This document shows positions 54,457 to 64,000 of a stretch of DNA of 64,000 nt, one piece after another. Origin of the DNA: Xanthostigma xanthostigma (lineage: Eukaryota > Arthropoda > Insecta > Raphidioptera > Raphidiidae); the NCBI GenBank assembly GCA_963575645.1, contig OY754470.1:8192501-8256500 (forward strand), given 5' to 3'. Position numbers and translations under genes: made by a program. The notes beneath the pieces were generated by a model. The model saw nothing but the letters and a program-made list of their open reading frames with translations. It did not search any database and was not told the origin of the DNA. Each line of letters opens with the position of its first letter. The first letter of the stretch is position 1.

Positions 54457-55139
54457 AGGCGCGATTAGCGTAAGCTAAAGCGCCTTATATGTACTCGCTT
54501 TGTCTGTGAATCTGTGAGTCACGCTTTTTGTATCCAGCGTACAGCCCAACCGCCTTAACCGATTTTAAAAAACTTTTTTTTGTTCGATTCGTCTCCGGGT
54601 AACTTAAATCCTAACGTCGCCCGATTTTTTAATTTTGACCCCAGAGGGGAGCAATAAAGAAAAAACGAAGTTTTTTGCTTATAACTCACTCAATTTAAAT
54701 CAGATCGGTTCGAAACCTGTCTTAAACGAAAGAGGAGAAAATTTTACATAAATTTCGTACAACAGAATTTGCCAAAACAGGTTTTTTATACAAATTTATT
54801 TAGAAATAAATTCAATTTGATATAATCGATGGCAAACATCTTTCGGTTATCTCTCTCTGTTGCACGGTTTAATATGGTAATATAAAGATTACGTTTGTTC
54901 TGTCTTAAAACAAAACGATTGCATTTGTTCAAAAACGGATGGCATTTCAAATATTTGTGAAATGCAACGCCTTCTGAGTTAACAATTTGAATAACTAATT
55001 ATTAGAACATAATACTTTGACAGATGCAAACGTCATTTTTGACATTTCTTACCATTCCGACACCACGGATGAGCGGATTGAAACCAAATTTTGGGAGGAT
55101 GTTTGATATGCAAATATGAAGTGGCCTATTGTTTTTGGG

Positions 55140-55560
55140 GAACATCGGCGCATGCGTAAAAGAGTATATCTCTTATAATGATGTTTTATATAATAATAAT
55201 ATAGTTTTTAAAAAGACTTATTATTTTATCTATTTTTACATGAAAGTTTTGTAAATTTTTTGGGGAAAATCGGCGCATGCGCAAAAGAGATATGGGCTAT
55301 GACGTTGTTTCTTATATATAATAATGCTTTACATTTCATAACGGTTGATTATTCTATCTGTCTTACAAGAAAGTTTTGTAATTTATTTTTGGGGAAAATC
55401 GGCGCATGCGCAAGAGATATTATGTGCTATAACGTTTTTTTATATAACAATGGTATACTTTTCATACCGGCTTATTATTCTACCTGTTTTACAAGAAATT
55501 TTTGTATTTTATTTCGGGAAAAATCGGCGCATGCGCCTCAGAGATATATGTTATTACAAG
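55140..55560 (+). repeat. Tandem GCGCATGCGC units, 4 copies
   Basis: Units of 124-129 bp with the palindrome at 55148 (GCGCATGCGT), 55273, 55402 and 55527, each preceded by GGGGAAAATCG or a close variant and followed by AAAAGAGATAT-like sequence and TATAATAATG. Mirror of the array at 9940-10345. Confidence 0.9.
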
Positions 55561-56150
55561 AAAAATAAAATAATAATAAAAAGAAAGTTTTTATTGAAAT
55601 GTACCAAAATGGAAATTATTTTAATAATTTAGGGTAATAATTATAAAAAAGTTGGTTTTGACTAATTATTAATAAATTATTAAAATGATTTTTTCCTTTC
55701 TGTGTTTCAATATTTTCAACTGTAATTTTTTTCGTAGATTAAGTTAATTAAATTATATTATTAAGCTCAAAGTGTCGTTAAAAATATACAACAATTTTCA
55801 AACATAACGCCGGGGTATATTTTATAGAATTTCGCGCCTTGTAATTCTTGAATTACTTGTGTCTTCAGACAATATTTTTTTATCTATACTTGTAACAATT
55901 ATTGTTATTTTATTCAACATATTTATTAACGTAAGTTTTGTAACATGAATATTATTTAATTCAACATATTTATTAACGTAAGTTTGTAACATGAATATTA
56001 TTTAATTCAAAACATTTATTAATTTAAGTTTTTTGACATGAACACTTATACTTCCTAGTTCATACGCTCCGCTGCCATCTTGCCTTTGTTTCTCTACATG
56101 GCCACCAGAGTACACCAGTGGCGGCGTGGCTTTTTAAAACGTGGTGTTAC

Positions 56151-56465
56151 ATACTAATATATAAAGCGCTAATCTCAGGGACTACTGGTTCGACTTGAAA
56201 ACAATTTTTGTTGGTTAGCCTATTTATCGAGAAAGGTTATAGGCTATATATCACGCTACGACCAATAGGAGCGGAGCATCAACGAAAAATGTTACAAAAT
56301 ATAACTCAAAATTTGTTCGTCCGACAAAAACTTGTGAACGGTAACTACGATCATCATGAAATTTGGACTCAACATTAATCTCGGTAAACGAAGATGAATG
56401 TGCGTACTCATATCCCTCCCCCCATATCTTTTTTGTACCCGGGTGAAACCGGGCGAAATTGCTAG
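56151..56465 (+). mobile_element. Helitron without tRNA segment, nested
   Basis: It begins ATACTAATATATAAAGC (the first TCT is lost) and ends CCCGGGTGAAACCGGGC then GAAATTGCTAG before T. About 20 bp of the usual 5' GTTTGTTTG stretch are deleted. It inserted inside the second large-transposon copy and is younger than it. Confidence 0.8.
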
Positions 56466-56640
56466 TTTTAATACAATACGCTCAGCAGCTAAGGCTATTT
56501 GCGTGGAGATATCATCAAATAAGCTGTTACAATAATAATTAATTTATGATTACCTAGTTTGATTATGGGTGACCGGTAATTGCTCGTATTCCTCTTGGGA
56601 GAAGAAACTATGACCAATTTGGAATGATTTAACCTCTAAA

Positions 56641-57940
56641 TAGGCTTTAATGAAAACTCTAATTTGCTAATTTGTGGGAAAGGATTATAAACATTTATTA
56701 TTATAGGCTAACATCGAATATTTTTAACTTTATTTTGAATTAAAAAAGCTTATAGCTATACTCTGAAATTAGTATTTGCAATACGTGCCCACTAACTTTC
56801 ATTTGAATATGCAGCTTTTAAATTGTTTGTTGAAAATTTACTTAAGACACATATATATATTATTTCTTCTCAGTAAGTGTGGATCACCGTATTAGATTTT
56901 CTATTAATGAAAATACATACGTATACAAATCTTATAAAAGTGCTTCAACTGTTTAAAGAAAAACAAAACACATCGTTTCCGTTTTATTAATTTTGTTTAC
57001 TCAAAAGTGTAACATGAGTGTGGAGCGTTATCCATTTAAATTGGCCGTGAACTAAAAAAAAAACAACACTAATGCCCATATTCACCGAACACTATTAAAG
57101 ATAGAAGTTACTAATCTCGGAATAAATTTATTCGTTAGAATAAAATTTACTTTCAATTCACCAAGCAAATTATCAGGTAGAAAAGTTAGTTACAGAATAA
57201 GTATACACTGCACTATACTCCTTGCTCTTTTTGTTGAATATTTTGACGTTCGCCCAAAAATCCGACCGATGGCGTTAGGGTAAACGTCAAAAAAGTTTCA
57301 CAAAATAATAAAGTTTTATTCTAACCCAAGTGCACACAAATGTTCCACTAACTTTAGTGTTTTACAACTAAATACACTCTTCAAAAGGTTAATAAACAAC
57401 ACATAAATAAATTCACAAGAGCAAACTGTAGATATAATACTCCACGTTTCTAGGTTAGGTATTATGATCTATGTGGCGCCCATTACCATTTTATCAGGCG
57501 AATATATATCCTGGACATAAGACAGAATAGATTTATACCTGCAATAAACATAATTGTGGTTGGTGAATTGAATTGTCGGTATTTATTCGAAGGAATAGAA
57601 CAAATGAACCGAATAAATAACTACTTACGTTCGGTGTAATGAGAAAGTTTTGCAAGTTTGAGCGGATGGATGGTATCCAGGGGTGGATGGGCTCAACTAT
57701 TCCGGCTCGGGAACATAACTGTGCCCACCGTGGACATAACTCAAATATTCATAATCCACACATAATATAATTTCACAATTATTTGCACAGGCGTTTCAAA
57801 AACGATCACGCTCAAAGACGTATGAAATTTTGAATACTGCTTCTTTATGGTAACCTCAACTGCCCTAAAAAAACCCAGTTCTGTAACGTAACTAGACTCG
57901 TAGATAGAGGGGTGGTCGAAATTTTCCGTGTAAATAATAA
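56641..57940. other. 1.3 kb unassigned DNA
   Basis: No gene supported. CCAGGGGTGGATGGGCTCAA near 57677 may be an isolated hAT-type end. The minus-strand frame 57741-57971 overlaps the LINE tail and is not a gene. Confidence 0.3.
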
Positions 57941-58145
57941 TAATAGTAATAATATTTATTTTGTTCACCAAGTAAACACGTCAATACAAAGTTATTACGA
58001 TACAATAAAAAATACATAGAATTAAAATTGTTTAAAATCATATAAAGCACTATTTAGTAAAGTTTCCTTAATTTCCTTTTTGTATTTATTTATTGGTAAC
58101 TGTCTTATTAATATAGCACAGTGCTTTGCGAAAACTTGGCCGCCG
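57941..58145 (-). mobile_element. 5'-truncated LINE 3' end with ATT-rich tail
   Basis: On the minus strand an ORF2 end is followed by GTATCGTAATAACTTTGTAT, GGTGAACAAAATAAATATTA and an ATT-rich tail (57932-57955). Confidence 0.65.
58022..58132 (-). pseudogene. LINE ORF2 extreme C-terminus
   Basis: The 36-residue reading FAKHCAILIRQLPINKYKKE then IKETLLNSALYDFKQF and stop matches the closing SLP...FK..IK..LL....Y...EF pattern of jockey/CR1-group ORF2. Upstream sequence is not readable as ORF2, so the copy is very short. Confidence 0.55.
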
Positions 58146-58590
58146 CACTCCGTGCGCTACGAATCAATACATGATAATATAGAAGCTGGTAAAGATTACA
58201 CCAAAGTTACAAGTAATTATATAATACGGTTGCAGTGGCTATCGCGGCATGTTTAAAATGCACTGCGCGATGATATTTCATTATAAGTTTATCAAAGTAT
58301 ATTAAAATGATTAATAATTAGAATTTATGCAAACCATAGTAATGATACTGATTGATCTAAACAGGAAATTGGAAAGCAAGGCAATAGTACCGGAAGAGTT
58401 ACTTCACTTTACAGGAAAACGTATAGCACAGCATACAGTGCAGGGGCTGTTGTCCAAGAGATGTTGACTAAACTTGTTGAAATTTATCATCGTGCACTAG
58501 GGACGATCAATTGATCTGTATTTTTTGAAGTGAAAACTTCTTTAGCGGCGTTGTACACTTTTTTTGTAATGAGTAAAAAATGTTAAACTC
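58146..58590. other. Unassigned DNA
   Basis: GAAGTGAAAACTTC near 58528 and its inverted partner near 58933 (GGTTTTCACTTCTG) suggest that the foldback at 58671-58892 lies inside a larger element. Confidence 0.35.
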
Positions 58591-58635
58591 GCGTCAGATC
58601 TGACGCGTCAGGCGTCAGGGTCACGTGACCCTGAC
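58591..58635. repeat. Two adjacent perfect palindromes, 16 and 22 bp
   Basis: GCGTCAGATCTGACGC (58591-58606) and, 7 bp on, a 22-bp perfect palindrome with half-site GTCAGGGTCAC (58614-58635). GCGTCAG occurs in both and between them. The block is far more GC-rich than the surroundings. Confidence 0.85.
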
Positions 58636-58670
58636 GAGTTGTTGAGACGGTCTACCGTACTTGCTTCGGC

Positions 58671-58892
58671 AGTACATATACAAAAAATTATAAGCTATAA
58701 GCGTTAACAAAACCTTAAGAGATGTCGCTATGTACTAAGGTTTCGTAAAACTACAAATTTAAAAAATTACATCCAGTGACTGGCTGCATGTAATTTTATA
58801 AATGTGTAGTTTTACGAAACCTGGATGCATAGCGACATCTTTAAAGTTTTGTCAAAGCTTATAGCTTATAATTTTTTGCACTGCATGTAACT
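58671..58892. repeat. Inverted repeat, about 100-bp arms
   Basis: ATTATAAGCTATAAGCGTTA, AGATGTCGCTATG and GGTTTCGTAAAACTAC on the left are mirrored on the right by GTAGTTTTACGAAACC, GCATAGCGACATCT and GCTTATAGCTTATAATTTTT. The loop is about 25 nt (TGACTGGCTGCATG). Confidence 0.8.
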
Positions 58893-59402
58893 TATATTGC
58901 TACTAGCGAAATTTAGTTTAAGTACATCTAGGTTTTCACTTCTGCCGGCACTCCCGGAGTGCAACCCGTCTTTTTTTTAAATAAAAATAAAATAAACACT
59001 TGCTGACAAAGCCAAAAGTGCACACCCCGCGAAATTTGCCCCTATATTATAGATGATGTATAGAAGAGAATGTTCCCTTTCGAAAAACTTCAATTTGAAT
59101 CGTTTGCGAAATCAACCTAGATATAGGACAACTTGTGTAAGCGTAAAGCGATAATATTAGAGCACACCACTGCCAGCCATGTGTACAATAGTATAGAATT
59201 TATCTTTATTTTTGGCGAAATTCAGTCAAGAACTGTTTTGCTTATATGCATCTTTAATTTTACATAAGTAATAATGTGCCCCTAAAACACCAACCGATTA
59301 AAGAATTTATAGTAGCGCTATACAGTCCATTTTACTGTTGCTTTCTCTACCTTGTACTACCTACCTATGTTATTCTGAAAAACGATTGTGCAATATAATA
59401 AC
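58893..59402. other. AT-rich DNA, nothing recognised
   Basis: No supported gene or repeat end. Confidence 0.4.
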
Positions 59403-59815
59403 TTCGTCCCTGCAAATACCCCCTGCACCCTTCATCTCAAATCTTTTCCCCTCGCCTAAAAACGGTTCGCGCTCTCCCGACGCTATTTTTAAAGCTAGAG
59501 GGTTCTGGTAAACGCCAAATAAATAACAAAGAATCAGACTACAGATCCTTCAGGCGAATTTTTTGAAAAACAGTTTCGCCTACGTGTGAAATATTACATA
59601 ACTTATTATTTTTTTCAAAAGGTTGTAAGTTTTTTCAGGAATTTTTTTTTTCAAAAAATTCGCCTGAAGGATCTGTAGTCTGATTCTTTGTCTTTCATTT
59701 GGCGTTTACCAGAACCCTCTAGCTTTAAAAATAGCGTCGGGAGAGCGCGAACCGTTTTTAGGCGAGGGGAAAAGATTTTAGATGAAGGGTTGCAGGGGGT
59801 GTTTGCTGGGACGAA
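59403..59815. repeat. Foldback element, about 168-bp arms
   Basis: TTCGTCCCTGCAAATACCCC on the left is mirrored by GTGTTTGCTGGGACGAA on the right, and CGGTTCGCGCTCTCCCGACG by CGTCGGGAGAGCGCGAACCG. Arms differ by a few substitutions and small indels. The loop is about 75 nt. The 71-codon minus-strand frame across the right arm is not a gene. Confidence 0.85.
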
Positions 59816-59883
59816 TACTCTTAAGTAATTGAGGAATAATTTCGGCACGGCCAACCCTACACACACACATACACACGTCCTTA

Positions 59884-60229
59884 TCTATACTAATATATAA
59901 AGCTGAAGAGTTTGTTTGTTTGGTTGGTTGGTTGAACGCGCTAATCTAAGGAAATACTGGTTCGAATTGAAAAAAAAAAAATTTGTTGGACAGTCCATTT
60001 ATCAAGGAAGGTTATAGGCTATATAATATCACGCTACGACCAATAGGAGCGGAGCATCAATGAAAAATGTAACTGAAAATTGGTCCGTCCGACAAAAACT
60101 TTTGAACGGTAACTCCGATCATTATGTTTGGACACAACATTCATCTCGGTAAACTAAGATGAATGTGCGTACTTATGTCCCCTCCCATTCGTTCTTTTGC
60201 ACCCGGGTGAAACCGGGCGAGACCGCTTG
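59884..60229 (+). mobile_element. Helitron without tRNA segment, full length (346 bp)
   Basis: It starts TCTATACTAATATATAAAGC after A and ends CACCCGGGTGAAACCGGGC then GAGACCGCTTG before T (CTTG in place of CTAG). The inner hairpin CATTCATCT / AGATGAATG is present. The middle lacks the tRNA-like and AT-rich modules found in the 600-bp copies. Confidence 0.85.
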
Positions 60230-61121
60230 TATTTTATGTGGGCTCGTATAATAAAATGTATATTATGTGAATTTTGCTCGTGTAGTATTCTCGAAATAAG
60301 TTTGACCGCCAGCAAGTGATTTTGAAATTTAAAGGAATAAATATCAAATATAGTGCTAAATAATGTCAGATTTAATTCACTGTAGATATTTTGTCATTTT
60401 ATTACAACTATATTTTTCTAGTTTGAAGTTTTTGGTATTGTTTCTTATACGTTTTTTGTACTTAGCTGTACTAAAACTGGTACCAACCTCAAAACTTTGT
60501 TATTTTACGCTTTTTACTGACCCTTTTTTGAAGGAAGTTCAATTAAAAAAAGTTTTTTATTATTTCTTTCTATAGTTTACCTATTTTGTTTTCTGTGGGC
60601 TTATATTTAGCCCGAATATACTATTATGTAATGTGCAGGAACATTTACAAAACATGCTTCACAGAACGTAAACAAAACATTAATATTACGTCGAGGGTTT
60701 ACGCTGGCCGTTTTATAAATGAGTTTTAATGTTTCAATTTCAAATATTAACAACACATTTATCCTACTTAACGGCTAAACACTGATTTCGTTTATATATT
60801 ATATCAACATTTTATTCAAACAAATAATTGTTCATACCTCTAACACCCTATTTTACGATGACTGTACTTTGAAACAAAATGATTTTTAAATGAAATACAT
60901 TTTAGCCAACAACTTTCATTATTTACCAGTTATATTTAATTTGATTCAAAAGTTTTGTTTTTAATAAAAGTTATAAAATTTACTTTCATTTCAGCAAATT
61001 TTGTTTATTGTCCAGTGTAATATTCCTTTAATAATTTTTTTTTATTTATTATATGAATTTCGACTCAACATCGTTAAAGCTAGATATATAAGTTCGTTTT
61101 TTTATTAGGTATATTTAATTA
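60230..61121. other. AT-rich DNA, nothing recognised
   Basis: The 70-codon frame 60363-60575 is a hydrophobic, AT-driven sequence with no recognisable family. Confidence 0.35.
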
Positions 61122-61500
61122 CTAGCTGTACCCGGCTGATGCTCAGTTTGGTTTAATGAAAAAGAAAAGAAAAAACACGCTAATATGTTTAATTTTAGTT
61201 TGTGTTGCTTTAACGTCCAACCGATGGCGCTGTATTCAACATATAGTGCTCCCATTGCAGTGAAATATGTAGTACAGCGTGGGTTGCTTTAACGTCCAAT
61301 AGATGTCGCTGTATGGCGCTATTTAAAAAAAAAAAAACGTTTTCATTTGTCACAGATGTAACATCTATATAATAGGTATATAAAAACACGCGTGCATTCG
61401 AATGCAACGTTGTGTCAAAATTTCAAAGCAATCGGTGAAGAACTTTTGAAGATATAAGATTTTGAACAAACTAGCATTTACATTTTTATTTATATAGATG
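61122..61500 (+). repeat. Dispersed repeat with CTAGCTGTACCCGGC end
   Basis: Starts CTAGCTGTACCCGGCTGATG, contains two units of TTTAACGTCCAACCGATGGC type, and ends GCAATCGGTGAAGAACTTTT with GATTTTGAACAAAC. Shorter than the copy at 46795-47222, which has three to four units. Confidence 0.6.
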
Positions 61501-62321
61501 GTATTATTTCTGTTTACGCGTTTAAAAAAATTAAATTAGGACTTTGTTCCTAAAAATGCAACCGGAAATATCCTCTGACAAAGAATTGAAGAATTGTGAA
61601 AGAAACCGATCCGAAAACGTTCTAAACAAATACACTTCTCAAAATGTTTTCAAATCGCTACACGACACACTTTCGAAATCATTTTAATATTGCCATTCTT
61701 TATGTAATATTATACATTACGTTCTTTAAAGTTGTATTATAACTAAAGTCAAACTATGTTTGGGTGCTCTCTAATTGTTTAAAAATTGTTCCAAAATATT
61801 TTTAATTATGAGCGCATGATTGTAGTACCACGTTTTTAATTAAACCGACGATTTCTATATTAGTTCAGGTAACTTTTTTAATACTGAATAAAAAAAGGTT
61901 CATGTCCATTATTGTAAGTAGATTGAATATAATTTATGAAACTCGTGAATAACAAAATGAAACCAGAAACAAAAACTGAAATATTTTGTACCGAAGCATT
62001 ACTAAATGGAAAATAAATTAAGCAAATAATATAAAAGCTATTTATATCAAGACTGTAAATTACAATTTACAAATTAAAATATTTTCAAGTGCGCGCTATT
62101 AAGATAATGAGATTGTAGTGTCGTTATTTATTTGATTCTTTTTTTTAACATTTACAAATGTCTAAAAATAAAATTGTGTTTATAGCAGTGGCATAGATGG
62201 GTTTTTGCTCTGGGGGGGTCCTACCATTTTCACACAAATTAGGATAGATATAATTCTGCACAATGCATTTCGTTTGCGGCCCGGCGTCTGAATTAATAGC
62301 TTTGAGCAAATTCTACCAGAA
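61501..62321. other. AT-rich DNA, nothing recognised
   Basis: GCAGTGGCATAGATGGGTTT with TGCTCTGGGGGGGTCC near 62186 has the look of an isolated hAT-type end. Confidence 0.35.
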
Positions 62322-62535
62322 TAATATAAGATCAGAATCATATTAAAATGAGCTCAGAGCTGAGTGTGTGTATTGTGCTGTGCAATGCTAAGTTCACACC
62401 TCTGCAGTCTGCACTCTTGTGTAGTACGTATTGTCTAGTATCGCTCCTTTGAACGACTCGCTCTGAGCGACTCTTTTTAGTGAACGGAGCGCACGGAGCC
62501 AGCTCCCAATAAAGAGTCATGTGGACACATCACTA
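62322..62535 (-). mobile_element. Non-autonomous hAT element, copy 5 (one end)
   Basis: AATATAAGATCAGAATCATA through GTGGACACATCACTA matches the CCACATGACTC end of copies 1 and 4, complemented. The other 60 percent of the element is missing. Confidence 0.8.
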
Positions 62536-63042
62536 TTCGCAAAGTTAAAAATTCACAGCTTGACTAGGCCCCACTACCCATCAGTCAGGTCTTCGATTTT
62601 GTGTTCAGATATCTTGGACTAAAACTTCTGTACTTAGAAAGTTGTTCGCTTTATAGTTTCTATCATTCATCTGCTCGCACGTGTGCTATCAGTAAGGCAA
62701 AAGTTTAAATAATGTAAAACCACTGGAAAATGTGGAGAACAGAAACTTATAATGATATGTGAGCCGTTGTCCAGTCGTTTCGGAGATTATCCGGAACAAA
62801 CAGACAGACAAAAACTTAAAAAAACTGTTTTTTGTTATAAGTACCTTATAAGCATTTTTTAAAAAGCTGTTATTTTGACATTACAGACACTACAATTTTA
62901 TTTATCTGTATAGAACATAATATATAAATGTTAATAATTTGAGTCTCTCCCTGTATACATTTTATTAATAATCTCGTACATTTTTTCTCATAAACTAGTA
63001 AGATTCGTCCATGTAGAACAAATTATTTGGCTGTACAATATA
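62536..63042. other. AT-rich DNA, nothing recognised
   Basis: GAACAAACAGACAGACAAAA near 62796 resembles sequence often found in insect repeats but is not diagnostic. Confidence 0.35.
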
Positions 63043-63504
63043 AAGGCCGCTTCACAAGAGGCTAAAAAAGCTGACAGGAGTTCTGCTAGCCGGTAGGCGG
63101 GGTACGAAGCTAGAAATGACGTCACTGCGAGCTGGCCTGCTAGCTCACAAGATAGGTTTTAAAATTAGAACAAGGGCTATTTCCCTGCGAGATTTGCTGC
63201 TGGGTATGAGCAAAAACCAATCAAGAAGCAGTATCTTATCACGTGGGCACTTGAACAAACACCCACAAACCAACTTGGTGTCGCATTCTGTTCATAGTCA
63301 GACAACAGACAAGTTTTGTTCTGTGTTTATATTCGAACTGTCACTGCGCGCACCCCAGATCTATCCACAAATCAAACTTGAAAAATAGTCTCGTGTGAAG
63401 CGAGCACTTAACAGCAATCAAGAAAACCAGCGCTAGAAAACTAGTTAGCAAATCTAGCAAAGAATCTAGCAGCGTTTCTAGACTCGTGTGTAGCGGCCTT
63501 TACA
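63043..63504. mobile_element. 462-bp MITE with AAAGGCCGCT ends
   Basis: Left AAAGGCCGCTTCACAAGAGG and, from the right, AAAGGCCGCTACACACGAGT are inverted repeats. CTAGC / GCTAG words are frequent in both subterminal zones. A fragment is at 50984-51105. The 90-codon frame 63116-63388 has more balanced composition than most here but lies wholly inside the element and shows no known domain. Confidence 0.75.
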
Positions 63505-63550
63505 TGCTTCTTTCTGTTTCTATTTATAATAATAATAATAATATAATAAT

Positions 63551-63965
63551 AATGCGTTTAACGTCCGTTTTTCGACTTTATGTCATAATAGACGCCATTC
63601 GCACCATTACTATTTTCCATCCATCACACTTCCCGTTATTTTCTACAATTTTTAAACTTCAGCTTAATTATAAGCAATGGGCGAATGAAGTAATTTTTAG
63701 GAAATTAGGATAAGATAGGCAAATTTTGAGCATAGGAGTTTGACAGGTAATCGGCCATGGCCTTGAATAAGGAACCATCTCGATATTTATCTGGAATGGT
63801 TGAGGGAAAGCATGGAAAACCTCAACAAGATGGCCGGTACAGGAATTTTTCTCGGCGAGAGGCAGCAGGAAAAAGTCCCAGCCACATCTGCCCCCGCCGG
63901 GATTCGAACCTGGTACCTCCCGAACGCGAGTCTAGTGCTCTCACCGCTACGCCACCCGGCTCGGT
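63551..63965 (-). mobile_element. tRNA-derived SINE, well-preserved copy
   Basis: On the minus strand: TAGCGGTGAGAGCACTAGAC (A box), GGTTCGAATCCCGGCGGG (B box), then the body shared with 39751-40128 and a 3' end GTCGAAAAACGGACGTTAAA, CGCATTATTATTATATTATT. A TAA/ATT-type microsatellite (63527-63550) lies at the 3' end, as expected for a SINE using a LINE's tail-priming. Confidence 0.9.
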
Positions 63966-64000
63966 GTCTCTATCTATATTTAGGTGTATACTATACAAAC

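Larger units (their letters stand above)
54457..56640. mobile_element. Second copy of the large transposon, opposite orientation
   Basis: In order: TTAGGCGCGATTAGCG and the 0.7-kb block (54457-55120), four GCGCATGCGC units (55120-55560), an AT-rich block (55565-55880), about 47-bp direct repeats (55909-56040), GTTCATACGCTCCGCTGCCA...GGCGGCGTGGCTTTTTAAAA (to 56150), a nested Helitron, and an end fragment with GTGACCGGTAATTGCTCG (56569-56640). It lacks the 120-bp minisatellite and the far terminal repeat. Frames 55260-55568 and 55345-55632 only translate the tandem units. Confidence 0.65.

Noticed and set aside
63116-63388. 90-codon frame with fairly balanced composition, possible exon
   Set aside because: It lies entirely within a MITE bounded by inverted ends, has no known domain, and shows no clear splice context.

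Overview
The window looks like a 64 kb stretch of insect nuclear DNA, most likely from a moth or butterfly. It is AT-rich and packed with transposon ends of kinds common in arthropods: Helitrons starting TCTATACTAATATATAAAGC and ending in a CCCGG hairpin plus CTAG, hAT elements with 8-bp target duplications, tRNA-derived SINEs, non-LTR retrotransposon 3' ends with (ATT)n tails, and Penelope-like remnants. The order-level guess rests on repeat style only. I found no conserved cellular gene on either strand. The longest open frames are short and nearly all lie inside repeats, so the window is probably intergenic or a large intron. The only convincing coding sequence is broken transposon protein: three or four LINE ORF2 C-termini, one pogo-type and one Tc1/mariner-type transposase fragment.

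Layout. 0-8 kb: a hAT-like end, a SINE, a Helitron with a tRNA-like insert, a complete non-autonomous hAT, then plain AT-rich DNA. 8.08-11.28 kb: a large element with ~80-bp terminal inverted repeats that holds a 120-bp minisatellite and a ~125-bp array of GCGCATGCGC units; a rearranged copy lies in the opposite orientation at 54.46-56.64 kb. 12.5-20.3 kb: further fragments of that family, a Helitron with a tRNA-like segment, a palindromic MITE, and an inverted Penelope-like pair interrupted by a pogo element. 20-25.8 kb: a dense cluster of MITEs (four or more hAT-type, one pogo-type) and long foldbacks. 26.9-33.9 kb: LINE 3' ends, foldbacks and a decayed Tc1/mariner. 34.9-44.3 kb: SINEs, a piggyBac-type MITE inside a palindrome, Helitrons, and a hAT. 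45.1-45.8 kb: a ~700-bp near-perfect palindrome. 46.5-53.2 kb: Penelope-like pieces, a hAT nested in another MITE, and a full Helitron with a tRNA-like segment. 53.4-54.0 kb: a LINE inserted in a repeat whose empty site is preserved elsewhere in the window. 57.9-64.0 kb: a LINE end, two more foldbacks, a Helitron, a hAT end, a MITE and a SINE.

There is no pathway or operon to describe. The interest lies in repeat architecture: nested insertions that can be dated relative to one another, tRNA-like sequence carried by Helitrons, hammerhead-ribozyme-like cores repeated in the Penelope-like remnants, and a large transposon carrying regular arrays of two palindromic motifs (TGACGTCA and GCGCATGCGC) that match known transcription-factor consensus sites. 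All calls come from reading the sequence by eye; boundaries without a target duplication are approximate.
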